The notes: a model not told the origin generated them from the sequence alone. A stretch of DNA of 64,000 bases from Hydrogenophilales bacterium 28-61-23 (GCA_002281555.1 NCGJ01000005.1:1-64000), one strand, 5' to 3'. Positions 10,625-20,425 are shown, numbered from the stretch's first letter. Numbers and translations: made by a program.

Positions 10625-11131
10625 TCAGTCCTGTTGAGCAAATCGTTCAGCCAGTTGCCTGGCCACCAAGGGATGCACGAAAGGTGAGACATCCCCGTGC
10701 AAACGCGCGATCTCGCGCACCATGCTAGCGGAAACGAACATGTACTGTTCCGCTGGCGTCAAAAAAACTGTTTCCATCTCAGGATACAAACACCGGTTCA
10801 TCCCCGCCAACTGAAATTCATATTCGAAATCAGATACCGCGCGCAAACCGCGCAACACCATGCGTGAACCCACGCTGCGGACGAAATTCACCAGCAAACC
10901 TTCGAACGGCTGAACCCTGACCCCAGGCAAACCAGCCAAGACCTGACAAGCCAGATCGACCCGTTCAGTCTGACTGAAACAGGGTTGCTTGGGCTCGTTA
11001 TTCGCCACGGCCACGACCACTTCATCGAAAAGACTCAGGGCGCGCCGGATGACGTCCTCATGACCACGTGTGATCGGATCGAAAGTTCCCGGATATACAA
11101 CGACTCGATGAGATGAATTCAACTGGCTCAA
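10625..11131 (-). CDS. coaD: Phosphopantetheine adenylyltransferase
   Basis: Catalyses the penultimate step of coenzyme A synthesis. The protein is 168 residues with the nucleotidyltransferase motif YPGTFDPITRGHED (His24) near the start and a C-terminal ISST-like VSASMVREIARLHGD. The start is a TTG overlapping the rsmD stop (TTGA), with GGAG five bases upstream; a second TTG three codons later is an alternative. It is coupled to rsmD, as is common. Confidence 0.95.
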   Translation of the reverse strand: MSQLNSSHRVVVYPGTFDPITRGHEDVIRRALSLFDEVVVAVANNEPKQPCFSQTERVDLACQVLAGLPGVRVQPFEGLLVNFVRSVGSRMVLRGLRAVSDFEYEFQLAGMNRCLYPEMETVFLTPAEQYMFVSASMVREIARLHGDVSPFVHPLVARQLAERFAQQD

Positions 11132-11679
11132 ACCGGCTCCAACAAGCAGAAATGAGATAAACCCGCCCGCCCCTGACGCAGTATCGAAAAGCCGACATCC
11201 CGCAAGGGCGCGGGAGATTCGGCGTAAATTTTACCGCCCGGCCGTAATCGTGTCGCCGCGTGTTGTATCGCCGGCGTCAACAAATCCATGCCAAACGGGG
11301 GGTCGAGAAAGATGACATCAAACAACTCACCCGGACGGGAAAGATACGCCAACGCATCCATTTGCAGAATATCCACCTTGCCGGCTTGCAGCAGACTGGC
11401 ATTTTGCCGCAAGGCATCGCGCGCCTTGCCGTCACGTTCCAGCATCACAACCCGCTCGGCGCCGCGCGATGCCGCCTCGAAACCCAGCGCACCGCTACCG
11501 GCGAAGGCATCGAGGCAGACCAGGCCATGCAGACGCTGACCGAGCCAATTGAACACGGTCTCCCGCACCCGGTCCGGCGTCGGCCGCAGACCGGGTGCAT
11601 CGGGAAAGTGCAGGATGCGGCTGCGGTATTCGCCGCCGATGATGCGAACTGAATTCTCGCGCTTCGACCGGCTGGGCAC
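11128..11679 (-). CDS. rsmD: 16S rRNA (guanine(966)-N(2))-methyltransferase RsmD
   Basis: A 183-residue SAM-dependent methyltransferase that modifies G966 in the 30S head. Motif I is LDAFAGSGALGFEAASRGA and the catalytic motif IV is FLDPPF. The N-terminal VRIIGGEYRSRIL is characteristic. The best start is GTG at 11679, one base after the M16 peptidase stop, without a strong ribosome binding site, suggesting coupled translation. Confidence 0.94.
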   Translation of the reverse strand: MPSRSKRENSVRIIGGEYRSRILHFPDAPGLRPTPDRVRETVFNWLGQRLHGLVCLDAFAGSGALGFEAASRGAERVVMLERDGKARDALRQNASLLQAGKVDILQMDALAYLSRPGELFDVIFLDPPFGMDLLTPAIQHAATRLRPGGKIYAESPAPLRDVGFSILRQGRAGLSHFCLLEPV

Positions 11680-11680
11680 T

Positions 11681-13018
11681 TTATTTGGCCGCGCCTTCGG
11701 ATTGTCCGGCCTCGGATTGCCCGCCCACGATCACCGCCATCATCGCCTCGGGTTTAACCCGCGCACGGAAGGCGCGCAGGATGTCTTCCCGCGTCACCGC
11801 CGCCACCTTGGCCGAATAGGTATCCAGCCAATCCAGCGGCAAGCGATAGAAACCGATCACCGCCAGGTATTCGAGAATCTTCTTGTTGCTGTCGATGCGC
11901 AGCGGAAAGCCGCCGATCAGGTTGTTCTTGGCCTGAGCCAGTTCCGTCTCGGAAGGCCCTTCCGCCAGATAACGCGCCAGTTCCTCGCGCGCCGTTCGCA
12001 CCGCCTCCAAGGTTGCATCGCGGCGGGTTTGCAAACCGATCTGGAACGGCCCGAGTTCTTGCATCGGGGCGAAATAACTGTAGACGCTGTAAGCCAGGCC
12101 TTTTTTCTGGCGGATGGCATCCATCAGGCGGGAATCGAAACCGCCGCCGCCCAACACATAGTTACCGACATAGAGCGGAAAATAATCCGGGTCTTCCCGC
12201 TTGATGCCGGGTTGACCCATGAACAGATGGCTCTGGGTGGCATGGTGCGGAATCGTGGTTTCCCGGCCTTGCGCATTGATCCGCACAGCGGCGATCGGCG
12301 CGGGCGGCTCGCCTCTCGGCAAATCCGCCGCCAATCGTTCGGCGATGGCCGCCGCCTCGGCCCGGCTCACATCGCCCATCAGCGCCACAACCATATTTTT
12401 CGCCCGGTAATGGGCGCGGTGAAACGCGGCCAGATCGTCCGGCATCAGCACTTTCACCGTCGCCACCTCGCCAGCCTCGTTCAAACCATAGGGATGGTCG
12501 CCATAAAGCGCGGCCTGAAAAGCTTTCTCGCCGATGTTTTCCGGCTTGGTGGCGGCCTCCTCCAGACCCGCGACGACGCGCGCCTTTTCGCGCTCCAGCA
12601 CGGCGGCATCGAATCTCGGCTGCGACAGAATCGCCGCCAGCACGCTGACCGACTGATCTCGCTCCGCTTTGCCGCTCAAGGTGCGCAAGGACAATCCGGC
12701 GCGATCCGCGTCGAAACGGCCTGACATCACCGCGCCCACATCGGCAAGCTTCTCGGCGATATCGCGCTCCGAATAAACGCCCGCGCCCAGCGTCATCAAG
12801 TGGCTTGTAAGATTGGCCAAGCCTGATTTTTCGCGGCTATCGCGCGCACTGCCGGCGGAGAAATCGACACTCAGGTCGAGCATCGGCAAATCGTGGTTTT
12901 CCACGAACACCACGCGCGCGCCCTGCGAGGTTGTCCAGGATTGAATATTCAGCCCGGCCAAGACTGCCGGCGCAAACAACAAGGCCGAGAAAAAGAACAG
13001 AACAGACTTAGCGAACAT
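11681..13018 (-). CDS. M16-family peptidase-like subunit, lacking the zinc motif
   Basis: A 445-residue exported protein with a signal peptide (cut near ALFAPAVLAG). It has the two-domain M16 fold, but the HxxEH site is absent: the equivalent region reads GLANLTSHLMTLG. It is therefore the non-catalytic partner of the next gene, as in the M16B pairs of proteobacteria. It overlaps that gene by 11 bases. Likely periplasmic; substrate unknown. Confidence 0.9.
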   Translation of the reverse strand: MFAKSVLFFFSALLFAPAVLAGLNIQSWTTSQGARVVFVENHDLPMLDLSVDFSAGSARDSREKSGLANLTSHLMTLGAGVYSERDIAEKLADVGAVMSGRFDADRAGLSLRTLSGKAERDQSVSVLAAILSQPRFDAAVLEREKARVVAGLEEAATKPENIGEKAFQAALYGDHPYGLNEAGEVATVKVLMPDDLAAFHRAHYRAKNMVVALMGDVSRAEAAAIAERLAADLPRGEPPAPIAAVRINAQGRETTIPHHATQSHLFMGQPGIKREDPDYFPLYVGNYVLGGGGFDSRLMDAIRQKKGLAYSVYSYFAPMQELGPFQIGLQTRRDATLEAVRTAREELARYLAEGPSETELAQAKNNLIGGFPLRIDSNKKILEYLAVIGFYRLPLDWLDTYSAKVAAVTREDILRAFRARVKPEAMMAVIVGGQSEAGQSEGAAK

Positions 13019-14378
13019 GACCGGCTCCGATCGAATTATGTTGCACCGCCGTCTTGCCTTCTGGCATCGGCAGCGGGTCTAGCACCGCGACGGTAAGTCG
13101 GTCGTCGACCAGATATTTCCTGGCGACATCGCGCACCTGTTCGGAGGTGACCGCCTTGAGTTTGGCGTAGCGGGTATCGCGCGCCTTGTAATCGAGGCCC
13201 GCCGTCGTCCACTCGCCGATCTGCATGGCCTGATAGAACAAGGAGTCCTGCTGATAAACCTGGCTGGCAAGCACTTGCGCCTTGACCCGGCTCAATTCGG
13301 ATTCGCTGACGCCATCCTTGATCAGGCGGGCTATCTCACCCTTCAAAGCCGCCTCGACCACCGCAACGGTTTGCCCTTCCACCGGCGAAGCATCGACCGA
13401 GAACATGCCCGGCCCACGCGAGATCGCGTCATAGCCGGCGCTTGCCTCGGTGGCGAGTTGTTTATCGCGCACCAAAGACTGATTCAAACGCGCGGAAGCA
13501 TGGCCATCGAGCACGCCGGCCAGAATTTCCAGCGCATACGGCTCACTATCGTTAGCCGGATCGGTCAAATGCGGCGCTTGCCAAACCAGCGCAACCACTG
13601 GCAATTTGGCCGGCGCCCGCACCGTGACCCGCTTCATGCCGATCTGATCCGGCTCCTGCTGCGGCTTGCGCTCGGGCAACGCGCGACTGGGCATGACGCC
13701 GAAATATTGCCTGGCCCAGGCAAGCACCTGAACCGGATCGACATCGCCGGCAACCACCAGCGTTGCGTTGTTGGGCGTGTACCAATTGCCATACCAATGG
13801 CGCGCATCGGCCACCGTCATGTTCTTCAGATCGTCCATCCAGCCGATCACCGGGTGTCGGTAGGGATGCGTCTGATACGCCGTCGCCATCAGCGCTTCAT
13901 ACAACTTGGATTGCGCGCTGTCCTCGGTTCGCATGCGGCGCTCTTCCATGACCACATTGATTTCCTTGGCGAATTCATCGGCGGACAGCACCAGATTGGC
14001 CATGCGATCCGCTTCCAGTTTCAGCGCCAACTCCAGGCGGTCTTTTTGCAAAGTCTGGAAATACGCCGTGTGGTCGCGCGAGGTAAACGCATTTTCGCGC
14101 CCGCCCGCCGCCGCGATGCGTTTGGAAAATTCGCCGGCCGGCACCTCCTTCGTACCTTTGAACATCATATGTTCCAGCACGTGAGCGACGCCGGTGCTAC
14201 CGTAACTTTCATCCATGCTGCCGGCGCGGTACCAGACCTGGGACACAGCCACGGGCGCGCGCCGGTCGGTCTTGACGATCACTTTCAGGCCGTTGGGCAG
14301 AATCTGTTCGACGATTTCGGCGCGAACCGGCGAGGCCATCGCCAGGGTCAAACCAACAACAGCTAGCGTTCGTTTCAT
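13008..14378 (-). CDS. M16-family zinc metallopeptidase, catalytic subunit
   Basis: Starting at the ATG at 14378 the protein opens with a textbook signal peptide (MKRTLAVVGLTLAMASPVRA) and totals 456 residues. The inverted zinc motif HVLEH is at 66-70, with the downstream Glu in the helix after it. Upstream in-frame ATGs at 14393 and 14411 exist, but no clear ribosome binding site separates them. Pairs with the non-catalytic subunit encoded next. Periplasmic; probably degrades small peptides. Confidence 0.9.
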   Translation of the reverse strand: MKRTLAVVGLTLAMASPVRAEIVEQILPNGLKVIVKTDRRAPVAVSQVWYRAGSMDESYGSTGVAHVLEHMMFKGTKEVPAGEFSKRIAAAGGRENAFTSRDHTAYFQTLQKDRLELALKLEADRMANLVLSADEFAKEINVVMEERRMRTEDSAQSKLYEALMATAYQTHPYRHPVIGWMDDLKNMTVADARHWYGNWYTPNNATLVVAGDVDPVQVLAWARQYFGVMPSRALPERKPQQEPDQIGMKRVTVRAPAKLPVVALVWQAPHLTDPANDSEPYALEILAGVLDGHASARLNQSLVRDKQLATEASAGYDAISRGPGMFSVDASPVEGQTVAVVEAALKGEIARLIKDGVSESELSRVKAQVLASQVYQQDSLFYQAMQIGEWTTAGLDYKARDTRYAKLKAVTSEQVRDVARKYLVDDRLTVAVLDPLPMPEGKTAVQHNSIGAGHVR

Positions 14379-14467
14379 AAGGAGAGAAGTCATGGGGGAA
14401 AGGGCTCGCATGATAGAATTTATGGGCATCCAATGCAGTAACCGCGCAGCCAAAGACCGCCCCATCC

Positions 14468-15472
14468 GTGTTTAGTTTCTTCAAATCTGGAAAATCCGAG
14501 CCCGCTCCGGTTGCGGTCGACGAAACATCCACCGCCGCCGAAGTCACCCCGGAATCGCCACGCCTGTCCTGGGCGCAGCGGCTCAAACAAGGACTTGCCC
14601 GCACACGCGGCGCATTCACCGGACAGATCGCCGGCCTGTTCGGCGTCGGCGCGAAGATCGACGAAGCCCTGTTTGAAGAACTGGAAACCGTGTTGCTGTC
14701 CGCCGATGTCGGTGTCGAAGCCACCCAGCACCTGACCGATCGGCTGCGCGCCCGGGTCAAAAAAGACAAGCTGACCGAGGCCGAACAACTCAAATCCGCG
14801 CTCAAAAGCGAACTGGCCGAATTGCTCGCCCCGCTGGAAAAACCGCTCGATATCAATAGCGCGAAGCCCTTTGTCATCATGCTGGCCGGCATCAATGGCG
14901 CCGGCAAAACCACGACCATCGGCAAGCTTGCCTGCCGCTTCCAGGCCGAAGGCAAAAGCGTGCTCCTGGCCGCCGGCGACACCTTCCGGGCCGCCGCGCG
15001 CGAACAACTGGCCGAATGGGGCAAGCGCAACAACGTCGAAGTCATTTCATCGCAAGGCGGCGACCCGGCGGCAGTGATTTTCGATGCCATTCAATCCGCC
15101 AAGGCGCGCGGCATCGACGTCGTGCTGGCCGACACCGCCGGCCGCCTGCCCACGCAATTGAACCTGATGGACGAGATTCGCAAGGTCAAACGCGTCATCC
15201 AGAAAGCCGAACCCAGCGCCCCGCATGAAGTCCTGCTGGTGCTCGATGCCAACATCGGCCAGAACGCGCTGACCCAGGTCAAAGCCTTCGACGACGCGCT
15301 CGGCCTGACCGGCCTGGTCATGACCAAACTCGACGGCACCGCCAAAGGCGGCGTCATCGCCGCGCTGGCGAAAAAGCAGCCGGTACCGGTACGCTTCATC
15401 GGCATCGGCGAAGGGCTGGAAGATTTGCAGCCGTTCCAGGTCGCCGAATTCGTCGACGCATTGTTTTCGTGA
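14468..15472 (+). CDS. ftsY: Signal recognition particle receptor FtsY
   Basis: The SRP receptor GTPase that docks ribosome-nascent chains at the inner membrane. The 334-residue form has a short acidic N-terminal region, the NG domain with G1 GINGAGKTT (141-149), DTAGR and TKLDGTAKGG. The start is GTG at 14468. It opens the ftsY-ftsE-ftsX operon and is divergent from the M16 pair. Confidence 0.96.
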   Translation: MFSFFKSGKSEPAPVAVDETSTAAEVTPESPRLSWAQRLKQGLARTRGAFTGQIAGLFGVGAKIDEALFEELETVLLSADVGVEATQHLTDRLRARVKKDKLTEAEQLKSALKSELAELLAPLEKPLDINSAKPFVIMLAGINGAGKTTTIGKLACRFQAEGKSVLLAAGDTFRAAAREQLAEWGKRNNVEVISSQGGDPAAVIFDAIQSAKARGIDVVLADTAGRLPTQLNLMDEIRKVKRVIQKAEPSAPHEVLLVLDANIGQNALTQVKAFDDALGLTGLVMTKLDGTAKGGVIAALAKKQPVPVRFIGIGEGLEDLQPFQVAEFVDALFS

Positions 15473-15479
15473 CCCCGGC

Positions 15480-16133
15480 ATGATCGAACTTTCCGACGTC
15501 ACCAAACGCTATCCCGGCGGCCACGAGGCGGTGTCCAACCTCTCGTTGACCATCCAGCAGGGTGAACTGGTGTTCCTCACCGGCCATTCCGGCGCGGGGA
15601 AAAGCACCCTGCTCAAGCTGATCGCCGCCATCGAACGGCCCACCACCGGCAATGTCGTGGTCAACGGCCAGAACGTCGGCCGCATGAAACGCCCCGCCCT
15701 GCCCTTCTTCCGCCGCAACATCGGCCTGATCTTCCAGGATCACAAACTGCTTTACGACCGCAGCGTGTTCGACAACGTGCTGCTGCCACTGCACATCCAG
15801 GGCATGACCGGCTCGGATGCGGCCAAGCGCGTGCGCGCCGCGCTCGACAAGGTCGGCCTGCTGAAGAAGGAAAAAACCCGCCCGATCACGCTTTCGGGCG
15901 GCGAACAACAGCGTCTGTGCATTGCCCGCGCCATCGTCAGCCGGCCGGCGCTGGTACTGGCCGACGAACCGACCGCCAATCTCGATGACGCCTATGCCCG
16001 CGACATCATGGACATGTTCCGCGCCTTCAACGAAGTCGGCGTCACGCTGGTCATCTCCACGCACGACCAGGCATTGATCCACCGCTACGGCGGCCGTTCG
16101 GTCAACCTGGCTTATGGAAAACTGGTGGCATGA
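15480..16133 (+). CDS. ftsE: Cell division ATP-binding protein FtsE
   Basis: ABC ATPase that partners FtsX at the divisome to activate peptidoglycan hydrolysis through periplasmic factors. The 217-residue protein has Walker [10 protein letters not shown] (35-43), the signature LSGGEQQR (138-145) and Walker B ending DEPT (162-165). It begins seven bases after ftsY and overlaps ftsX by four. Confidence 0.96.
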   Translation: MIELSDVTKRYPGGHEAVSNLSLTIQQGELVFLTGHSGAGKSTLLKLIAAIERPTTGNVVVNGQNVGRMKRPALPFFRRNIGLIFQDHKLLYDRSVFDNVLLPLHIQGMTGSDAAKRVRAALDKVGLLKKEKTRPITLSGGEQQRLCIARAIVSRPALVLADEPTANLDDAYARDIMDMFRAFNEVGVTLVISTHDQALIHRYGGRSVNLAYGKLVA

Positions 16134-17035
16134 AAGCCTGGCTCACCCACCATCTGTTCAGCCTGAAAATCGCCGCCCAGCGTTTCCGCGAAGCGCCACT
16201 GGCGACGCTGTTCACGATTCTGGTCATTGGCATCGCGGTTGCCATGCCGAGCGGACTTTATGCCATGCTCAGCAACCTCGATCGCGCCGCCGGCGGCGTC
16301 AAACCGCAAGTCGAACTGACCCTGTTCATCAAGGCGGAAACGCCCGAAAGTGAAGCCAAAGCGCTCGCCGCCCGCCTCGCCAAAGAGGCCGACATCGCCC
16401 GGGTCAGCTTCATCGGCAAAGCCGAAGGCATCCGCAAACTGGAAGCCGCCGGACTGTCCGACATCACCGCCGGCCTGCCCGCAAACCCGCTGCCGGACAG
16501 CCTGATCATCACGCCGAGAGACAGCAACCCGGCCGCGCTCGAAGCCTTGAGCAACCGCCTCAAAAACATGGAACCCACACAGCGGATCGTGATGGACGCT
16601 GACTGGATAAAACGCCTGTCCGCGCTGATGGGCCTGGGTGAAAACCTGGTCATCCTGCTGGCCGCGCTGCTTGGCCTGGCGCTTGCCGCGATTACCGCCA
16701 ACACCATCCGCCTGCAGATTTATGCCCAAAAAGATGAAATCGAAGTCGCCCAACTGATTGGCGCGACCGACCGCTTCATCCGCCGCCCATTCCTTTATTT
16801 CGGCGGCATCCAGGGCCTGATCGGCGGCCTCGCCGGCGGCCTGATCGTCATGCTGGGCGGCTACTTCATCGAAAGCAGCGTCGCCCAGGTTGCCGCCGCC
16901 TACGGCGCTTCGTTCGACCTGACCGGTCTGAGCCTAGGCGAATTGGCGCTGCTGCTCGGCCTTAGCACCCTGCTAGGCTGGCTGGGCGCCTATTTCTCGG
17001 TCAACCAGGCCCTGCGTTCCTTCGCGAATCCCTGA
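16130..17035 (+). CDS. ftsX: Cell division permease FtsX
   Basis: A 301-residue membrane protein. One N-terminal transmembrane helix (about 25-45), a periplasmic loop (about 50-165) and three C-terminal helices (about 170-195, 220-245, 270-290) give the FtsX topology. Its ATG overlaps the ftsE stop. With FtsE it links cytosolic ATP hydrolysis to septal wall splitting. Confidence 0.95.
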   Translation: MKAWLTHHLFSLKIAAQRFREAPLATLFTILVIGIAVAMPSGLYAMLSNLDRAAGGVKPQVELTLFIKAETPESEAKALAARLAKEADIARVSFIGKAEGIRKLEAAGLSDITAGLPANPLPDSLIITPRDSNPAALEALSNRLKNMEPTQRIVMDADWIKRLSALMGLGENLVILLAALLGLALAAITANTIRLQIYAQKDEIEVAQLIGATDRFIRRPFLYFGGIQGLIGGLAGGLIVMLGGYFIESSVAQVAAAYGASFDLTGLSLGELALLLGLSTLLGWLGAYFSVNQALRSFANP

Positions 17036-17230
17036 TTTATCTCTGATGCACCCGCTGAAGCGCGACAAAGCGCTATAGGCGCAAGCCTCACCTCGATGGC
17101 GGCCTTCCGTGGCATCGGGGCAGGCGTGGCGAAGCTAGCTTTTTCCAGCTTCCAGTCGGCCGGCGCGATCGGTTGCGGCTATGCTAGGCAGGGTGTGCCA
17201 TTCAACGCTGCGGGTCGGCGAAACAACTCA

Positions 17231-18349
17231 ATGCGGCAAACGCTTTTTCTGAACAACCAGCCATTCAACCTGGTCAACCTTGGCGAGCCCTGGTTATGGC
17301 AGGTCACTAGCGTACTTTTGGTCATCGTGGCGATCAACATCGGCGCTTATTTCCTGCTGCGCCATATCGAGAAAATGGCCGCCCGAACCGTTTCCATCTG
17401 GGACGATGCGCTCATCAAGGCGGCCCGCCAACCCGTGACGCTACTGCTCTGGACACTGGGAACCGCGATTGCTCTGAGGATCATTCATCAGCATGCCGGC
17501 GTAGCCTATTTCGACCTGGTGATGCCGGGCCGGAATGTACTCATCATCCTGGCGCTGGCCTGGTTTTTACTGCGCCTGATCACGAACGCGGCCAATAACG
17601 TGATCACCCCCCATGAAGCCGGCAAGGAGGGAATCGATCGCACCACCGTCGATGCGCTAAGCAAGCTGGGCCGTATTTCAGTAGTCGTGGTTGCCGGTCT
17701 GACCGTGCTGCAAACGCTGGGCGTCAGCATTGCCGGGGTGCTTGCCTTCGGCGGCATAGGCGGAATCGCGGTTGGATTTGCCGCCAAGGATCTATTCGCC
17801 AACCTGCTTGGCGGCCTGACCATCTACCTGGATCGCCCGTTTACCGAAGGGGAATGGATCCGCTCACCGGACAAAAATCTTGAAGGCACCGTTGAACACA
17901 TCGGCTGGCGCAATACACGGATACGGGCGTTCAACAAGAATGCGATCTTTGTGCCCAACGCGCTGTTCACCAATATCGTCGTGGAAAACCCTTCCCGCAT
18001 GACGCACCGACGGATCAAGGAAACCATACGCCTGAGATATCAGGACATCGGAAAAATGGGGCACATTGTGGCGGGGGTCAAAGAAATGCTGCTGAACCAT
18101 CCGGATATCGACCCGGAAGCCACGGTTGTGGTCAGCTTCAATACATTCAGCGATTCCTCGCTCGACTTCCTCATTTACGCCTTCACACAAACCACCGACT
18201 GGGCGTCCTATCATGAAGTCAAACAAGATGTTCTGCTCAAGATTGCGGACATCATTGCCGATAACAAGGCGGAATTTGCCTACCCAACCCGTTCATTGCA
18301 TATCGAAACCAGCAACGATCAGACCAGCAGCCCACAAGCAGAGATGTAA
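17231..18349 (+). CDS. MscS-family mechanosensitive ion channel
   Basis: A 372-residue channel with several N-terminal transmembrane helices and the pore region GVSIAGVLAFGGIGGIAVGF followed by AAKDLFANLLGG, then the beta domain DRPFTEGEWI. This is the conserved MscS core; it should open on osmotic downshock. No strong ribosome binding site precedes the ATG at 17231, so the start is uncertain (an in-frame start at 17096 lies in low-quality coding sequence). The 195 bases between ftsX and this gene show no other feature. Confidence 0.88.
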   Translation: MRQTLFLNNQPFNLVNLGEPWLWQVTSVLLVIVAINIGAYFLLRHIEKMAARTVSIWDDALIKAARQPVTLLLWTLGTAIALRIIHQHAGVAYFDLVMPGRNVLIILALAWFLLRLITNAANNVITPHEAGKEGIDRTTVDALSKLGRISVVVVAGLTVLQTLGVSIAGVLAFGGIGGIAVGFAAKDLFANLLGGLTIYLDRPFTEGEWIRSPDKNLEGTVEHIGWRNTRIRAFNKNAIFVPNALFTNIVVENPSRMTHRRIKETIRLRYQDIGKMGHIVAGVKEMLLNHPDIDPEATVVVSFNTFSDSSLDFLIYAFTQTTDWASYHEVKQDVLLKIADIIADNKAEFAYPTRSLHIETSNDQTSSPQAEM

Positions 18350-18413
18350 AAATCAAAGCCCATACTTCCGCTATCCTTCCCCCTATGTTTAATTTCTAGC
18401 CGGAGAAAACGTC

Positions 18414-18905
18414 ATGTCAGAAGATAAATCCACACCCGCCAAGCGCACGACTAAAAAAGCCGCCGTCTCTACAGACACCGTCAAACCGACAAAGACGGCA
18501 GCCAGCGCCGCCAAAACCACACCCGCCACGCCAGCAAAAACGACGAAGAAGGCGGCTCCCGTCGCCGCCGATCCGATTGAACCTAAAAAAGCCACGGCCG
18601 CGCCGGCAAAGGCGGCAAAGAAACCCGCAGCCACTGTAAAAGCCGCACCAGCGAAAACCGTCGCAAAATCCGCCGCCGCGCCCAAAGCAGTAGCCCCAAA
18701 AGTCGAAGCCGAACCCAAGAAGAAAGCTTCCGCCACCAGGAAATCCGTCAGCAAACCCGCGGCGCCCAGCCTGGAAGAGCGTCAACGCTGGATCGCGACC
18801 GCCGCATTCCACCGCGCCGAGAAGCGCGGATTCGCGCCTGGCTACGAGGAACAGGACTGGTTTGATGCGGAAGCGGAAATCGACGAAATGATCGGCAAAG
18901 CCTGA
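18414..18905 (+). CDS. Lys/Ala/Pro-rich histone-H1-like protein with DUF2934 C-terminus
   Basis: A 163-residue protein with GGAG seven bases before the ATG. Residues about 5-118 are low-complexity Lys/Ala/Pro/Thr with repeated AAKKPAA/KTTKKAA units, like bacterial histone-H1-type tails. Residues about 118-160 (ERQRWIATAAFHRAEKRGFA then YEEQDWFDAEAEID) match DUF2934. The basic tail suggests binding to nucleic acid; this is inference. It stands alone and ends at a strong hairpin. Confidence 0.85.
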   Translation: MSEDKSTPAKRTTKKAAVSTDTVKPTKTAASAAKTTPATPAKTTKKAAPVAADPIEPKKATAAPAKAAKKPAATVKAAPAKTVAKSAAAPKAVAPKVEAEPKKKASATRKSVSKPAAPSLEERQRWIATAAFHRAEKRGFAPGYEEQDWFDAEAEIDEMIGKA

Positions 18906-18933
18906 TAGCGGCTTAAGCGGTAAATTCGAGCAG

Positions 18934-18970
18934 CATGCAAAGAGGGCGCTTCTAGCGCCCTCTTTGCATG
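18934..18970 (+). terminator. 17-bp perfect hairpin after the DUF2934 gene
   Basis: Positions 18934-18950 pair perfectly with 18954-18970 around a TCT loop. The 3' arm contains CTCTTTGC instead of a long T-run. It lies 28 bases after the stop codon and probably terminates transcription. Confidence 0.75.
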
Positions 18971-19038
18971 GCCATGAAATTGACCTGATAACCCGGGAAT
19001 TGCATACTTTGCCCTCTTCATAGTTCTTGAATATTCAA

Positions 19039-19788
19039 ATGTTCACCAGATTGCGGGAAGACATTCGTGTTGTTTTCGACCGCGATCCGGCGGCGCGCAC
19101 TTTCTTTGAAGTGCTAACCACCTACCCCGGTTTGCACGCAATCCTGTTGCACCGCGTTTCGCACATGCTGTGGCGGGCGGACTTCAAGTGGTTGGCGCGC
19201 TTTTCAAGTTATTGCGCGCGCTGGCTGACCGGCATCGAAATCCACCCTGGCGCGACTATTGGCCGACGCGTGTTCATCGATCACGGCATGGGCGTGGTGA
19301 TCGGCGAAACCGCCGAGATCGGCGACGATTGCACGCTCTATCACGGCGTCACCTTGGGTGGCACGTCCTGGAACAAAGGCAAACGGCACCCTACTTTGAA
19401 GTCCGGTGTAATTGTTGGCGCGGGCGCAAAGATTCTTGGCCCTATCACCCTGGGCGCGGGCGCCAAGGTCGGCTCCAACGCCGTGGTGGTGAAGGATGTG
19501 CCGGATGGCGCGACCGCAATCGGCATTCCGGCCCGTATTCTGGATGCGGAACTGGACAAGGCGCGTGAAGCTGTCGCCAAGAAACTGGGCTTTTCGGCTT
19601 ATGCCGTGTCGAGCGACATGAACGATCCGATGGTGAAGGCGATCCACGGCCTGATCGACCATTCCGCCCATACCGATCAGCGTCTGGCCTGGGTCATGGC
19701 CGAGTTGGCGCGTCTGGGCGGCGGCAAGGAAAGTGGCAAGGTCGATGATCACTTCGACCCCGCCTCGTTGAACAAGATGGTCGATTGA
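19039..19788 (+). CDS. cysE: Serine O-acetyltransferase
   Basis: Makes O-acetylserine for cysteine synthesis. From the ATG at 19039 the 249-residue protein starts [20 protein letters not shown], the usual beginning; a TTG four codons upstream was rejected. The left-handed beta-helix with hexapeptide repeats runs from about [20 protein letters not shown] to GIPARIL. The C-terminal tail lacks the classic -DGI ending. It directly precedes the isc operon, placing cysteine supply beside the cysteine desulfurase. Confidence 0.95.
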   Translation: MFTRLREDIRVVFDRDPAARTFFEVLTTYPGLHAILLHRVSHMLWRADFKWLARFSSYCARWLTGIEIHPGATIGRRVFIDHGMGVVIGETAEIGDDCTLYHGVTLGGTSWNKGKRHPTLKSGVIVGAGAKILGPITLGAGAKVGSNAVVVKDVPDGATAIGIPARILDAELDKAREAVAKKLGFSAYAVSSDMNDPMVKAIHGLIDHSAHTDQRLAWVMAELARLGGGKESGKVDDHFDPASLNKMVD

Positions 19789-19821
19789 CAGCTTATCTGT
19801 TGCCAACAAATTCTGAATTGA

Positions 19822-19846
19822 ATAGTTGACTAATTTAATCGGGATT
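19822..19846 (+). promoter_or_regulatory. IscR type 1 operator overlapping the iscR -35 box
   Basis: The 25-nt stretch starts ATAGTTGACT and ends TCGGGATT. It matches the IscR type 1 consensus ATASYYGACT-R-WWW-Y-AGTC-RRSTAT at all positions of the left half and most of the right. Its TTGACT (19826-19831) is also a -35 box, with TACAGT 17 nt downstream. This predicts repression by [2Fe-2S]-IscR. Confidence 0.75.
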
Positions 19847-19886
19847 AGTACAGTGTCGACATCCATTTTCCACAGCGAGGCACATC

Positions 19887-20411
19887 ATGCGGCTGACCAC
19901 CAAGGGACGTTTTGCGGTAACGGCGATGATTGATCTGGGCATGCGTCATCAACGCGGTCCCGTCACTCTGGCCGGCATCAGCGAGCGGCAGCGGATTTCA
20001 CTGTCTTACCTCGAACAACTTTTCGGCCGCCTGCGCCGCCAAGGCATAGTCGACAGCGTGCGCGGCCCGGGTGGCGGCTACACCCTGGCGCAGGCCATGA
20101 CTGAAATTACCGTGGCCGACATCATTCGCGCCGTCGACGAACCGATCGACGCGACGCAATGCGGCGGCCTGGGCAATTGCCATGACGATCGCGAATGCAT
20201 GACGCACGATTTGTGGATGGCCCTGAATGCGCGCATTTACGATTATCTGGATTCGGTAAATCTGGATGAGCTGGTGCGCAAGGAGTTGGAAAAGCAGGCT
20301 GAAGAAGCGCTCACTGGCCACACCTCTGGCCACAAACAGGAAACTCGCCATGTCGTGGGCTCAGCGGAGATCAAACCCGGCATCGAACGTAAAGTCGCCG
20401 TAACCAGTTGA
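19887..20411 (+). CDS. iscR: Fe-S cluster-sensing transcription regulator IscR
   Basis: A 174-residue Rrf2-family regulator. The winged helix is at about 1-75 and the cluster ligands Cys92, Cys98, Cys104 and His107 are at exactly the positions known from E. coli IscR. The last ~40 residues are a charged, non-conserved tail. It probably represses its own operon through the site at 19822-19846. The stop overlaps an ATG that begins a possible extended iscS. Confidence 0.96.
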   Translation: MRLTTKGRFAVTAMIDLGMRHQRGPVTLAGISERQRISLSYLEQLFGRLRRQGIVDSVRGPGGGYTLAQAMTEITVADIIRAVDEPIDATQCGGLGNCHDDRECMTHDLWMALNARIYDYLDSVNLDELVRKELEKQAEEALTGHTSGHKQETRHVVGSAEIKPGIERKVAVTS

Positions 20412-20425
20412 TGGAGCAAGAAAAG

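Noticed and set aside
14379-14465. Longer M16 peptidase start reaching 14465
   Set aside because: It would nearly reach ftsY and puts 29 unconserved residues before a perfect signal peptide.
14392-14475. Short plus-strand reading (27 codons) with an AAGGAG-like sequence before ATG, ending just inside ftsY
   Set aside because: It overlaps the ftsY start, has no homology I recognise, and its apparent ribosome binding site is the complement of the M16 coding sequence. Probably chance.
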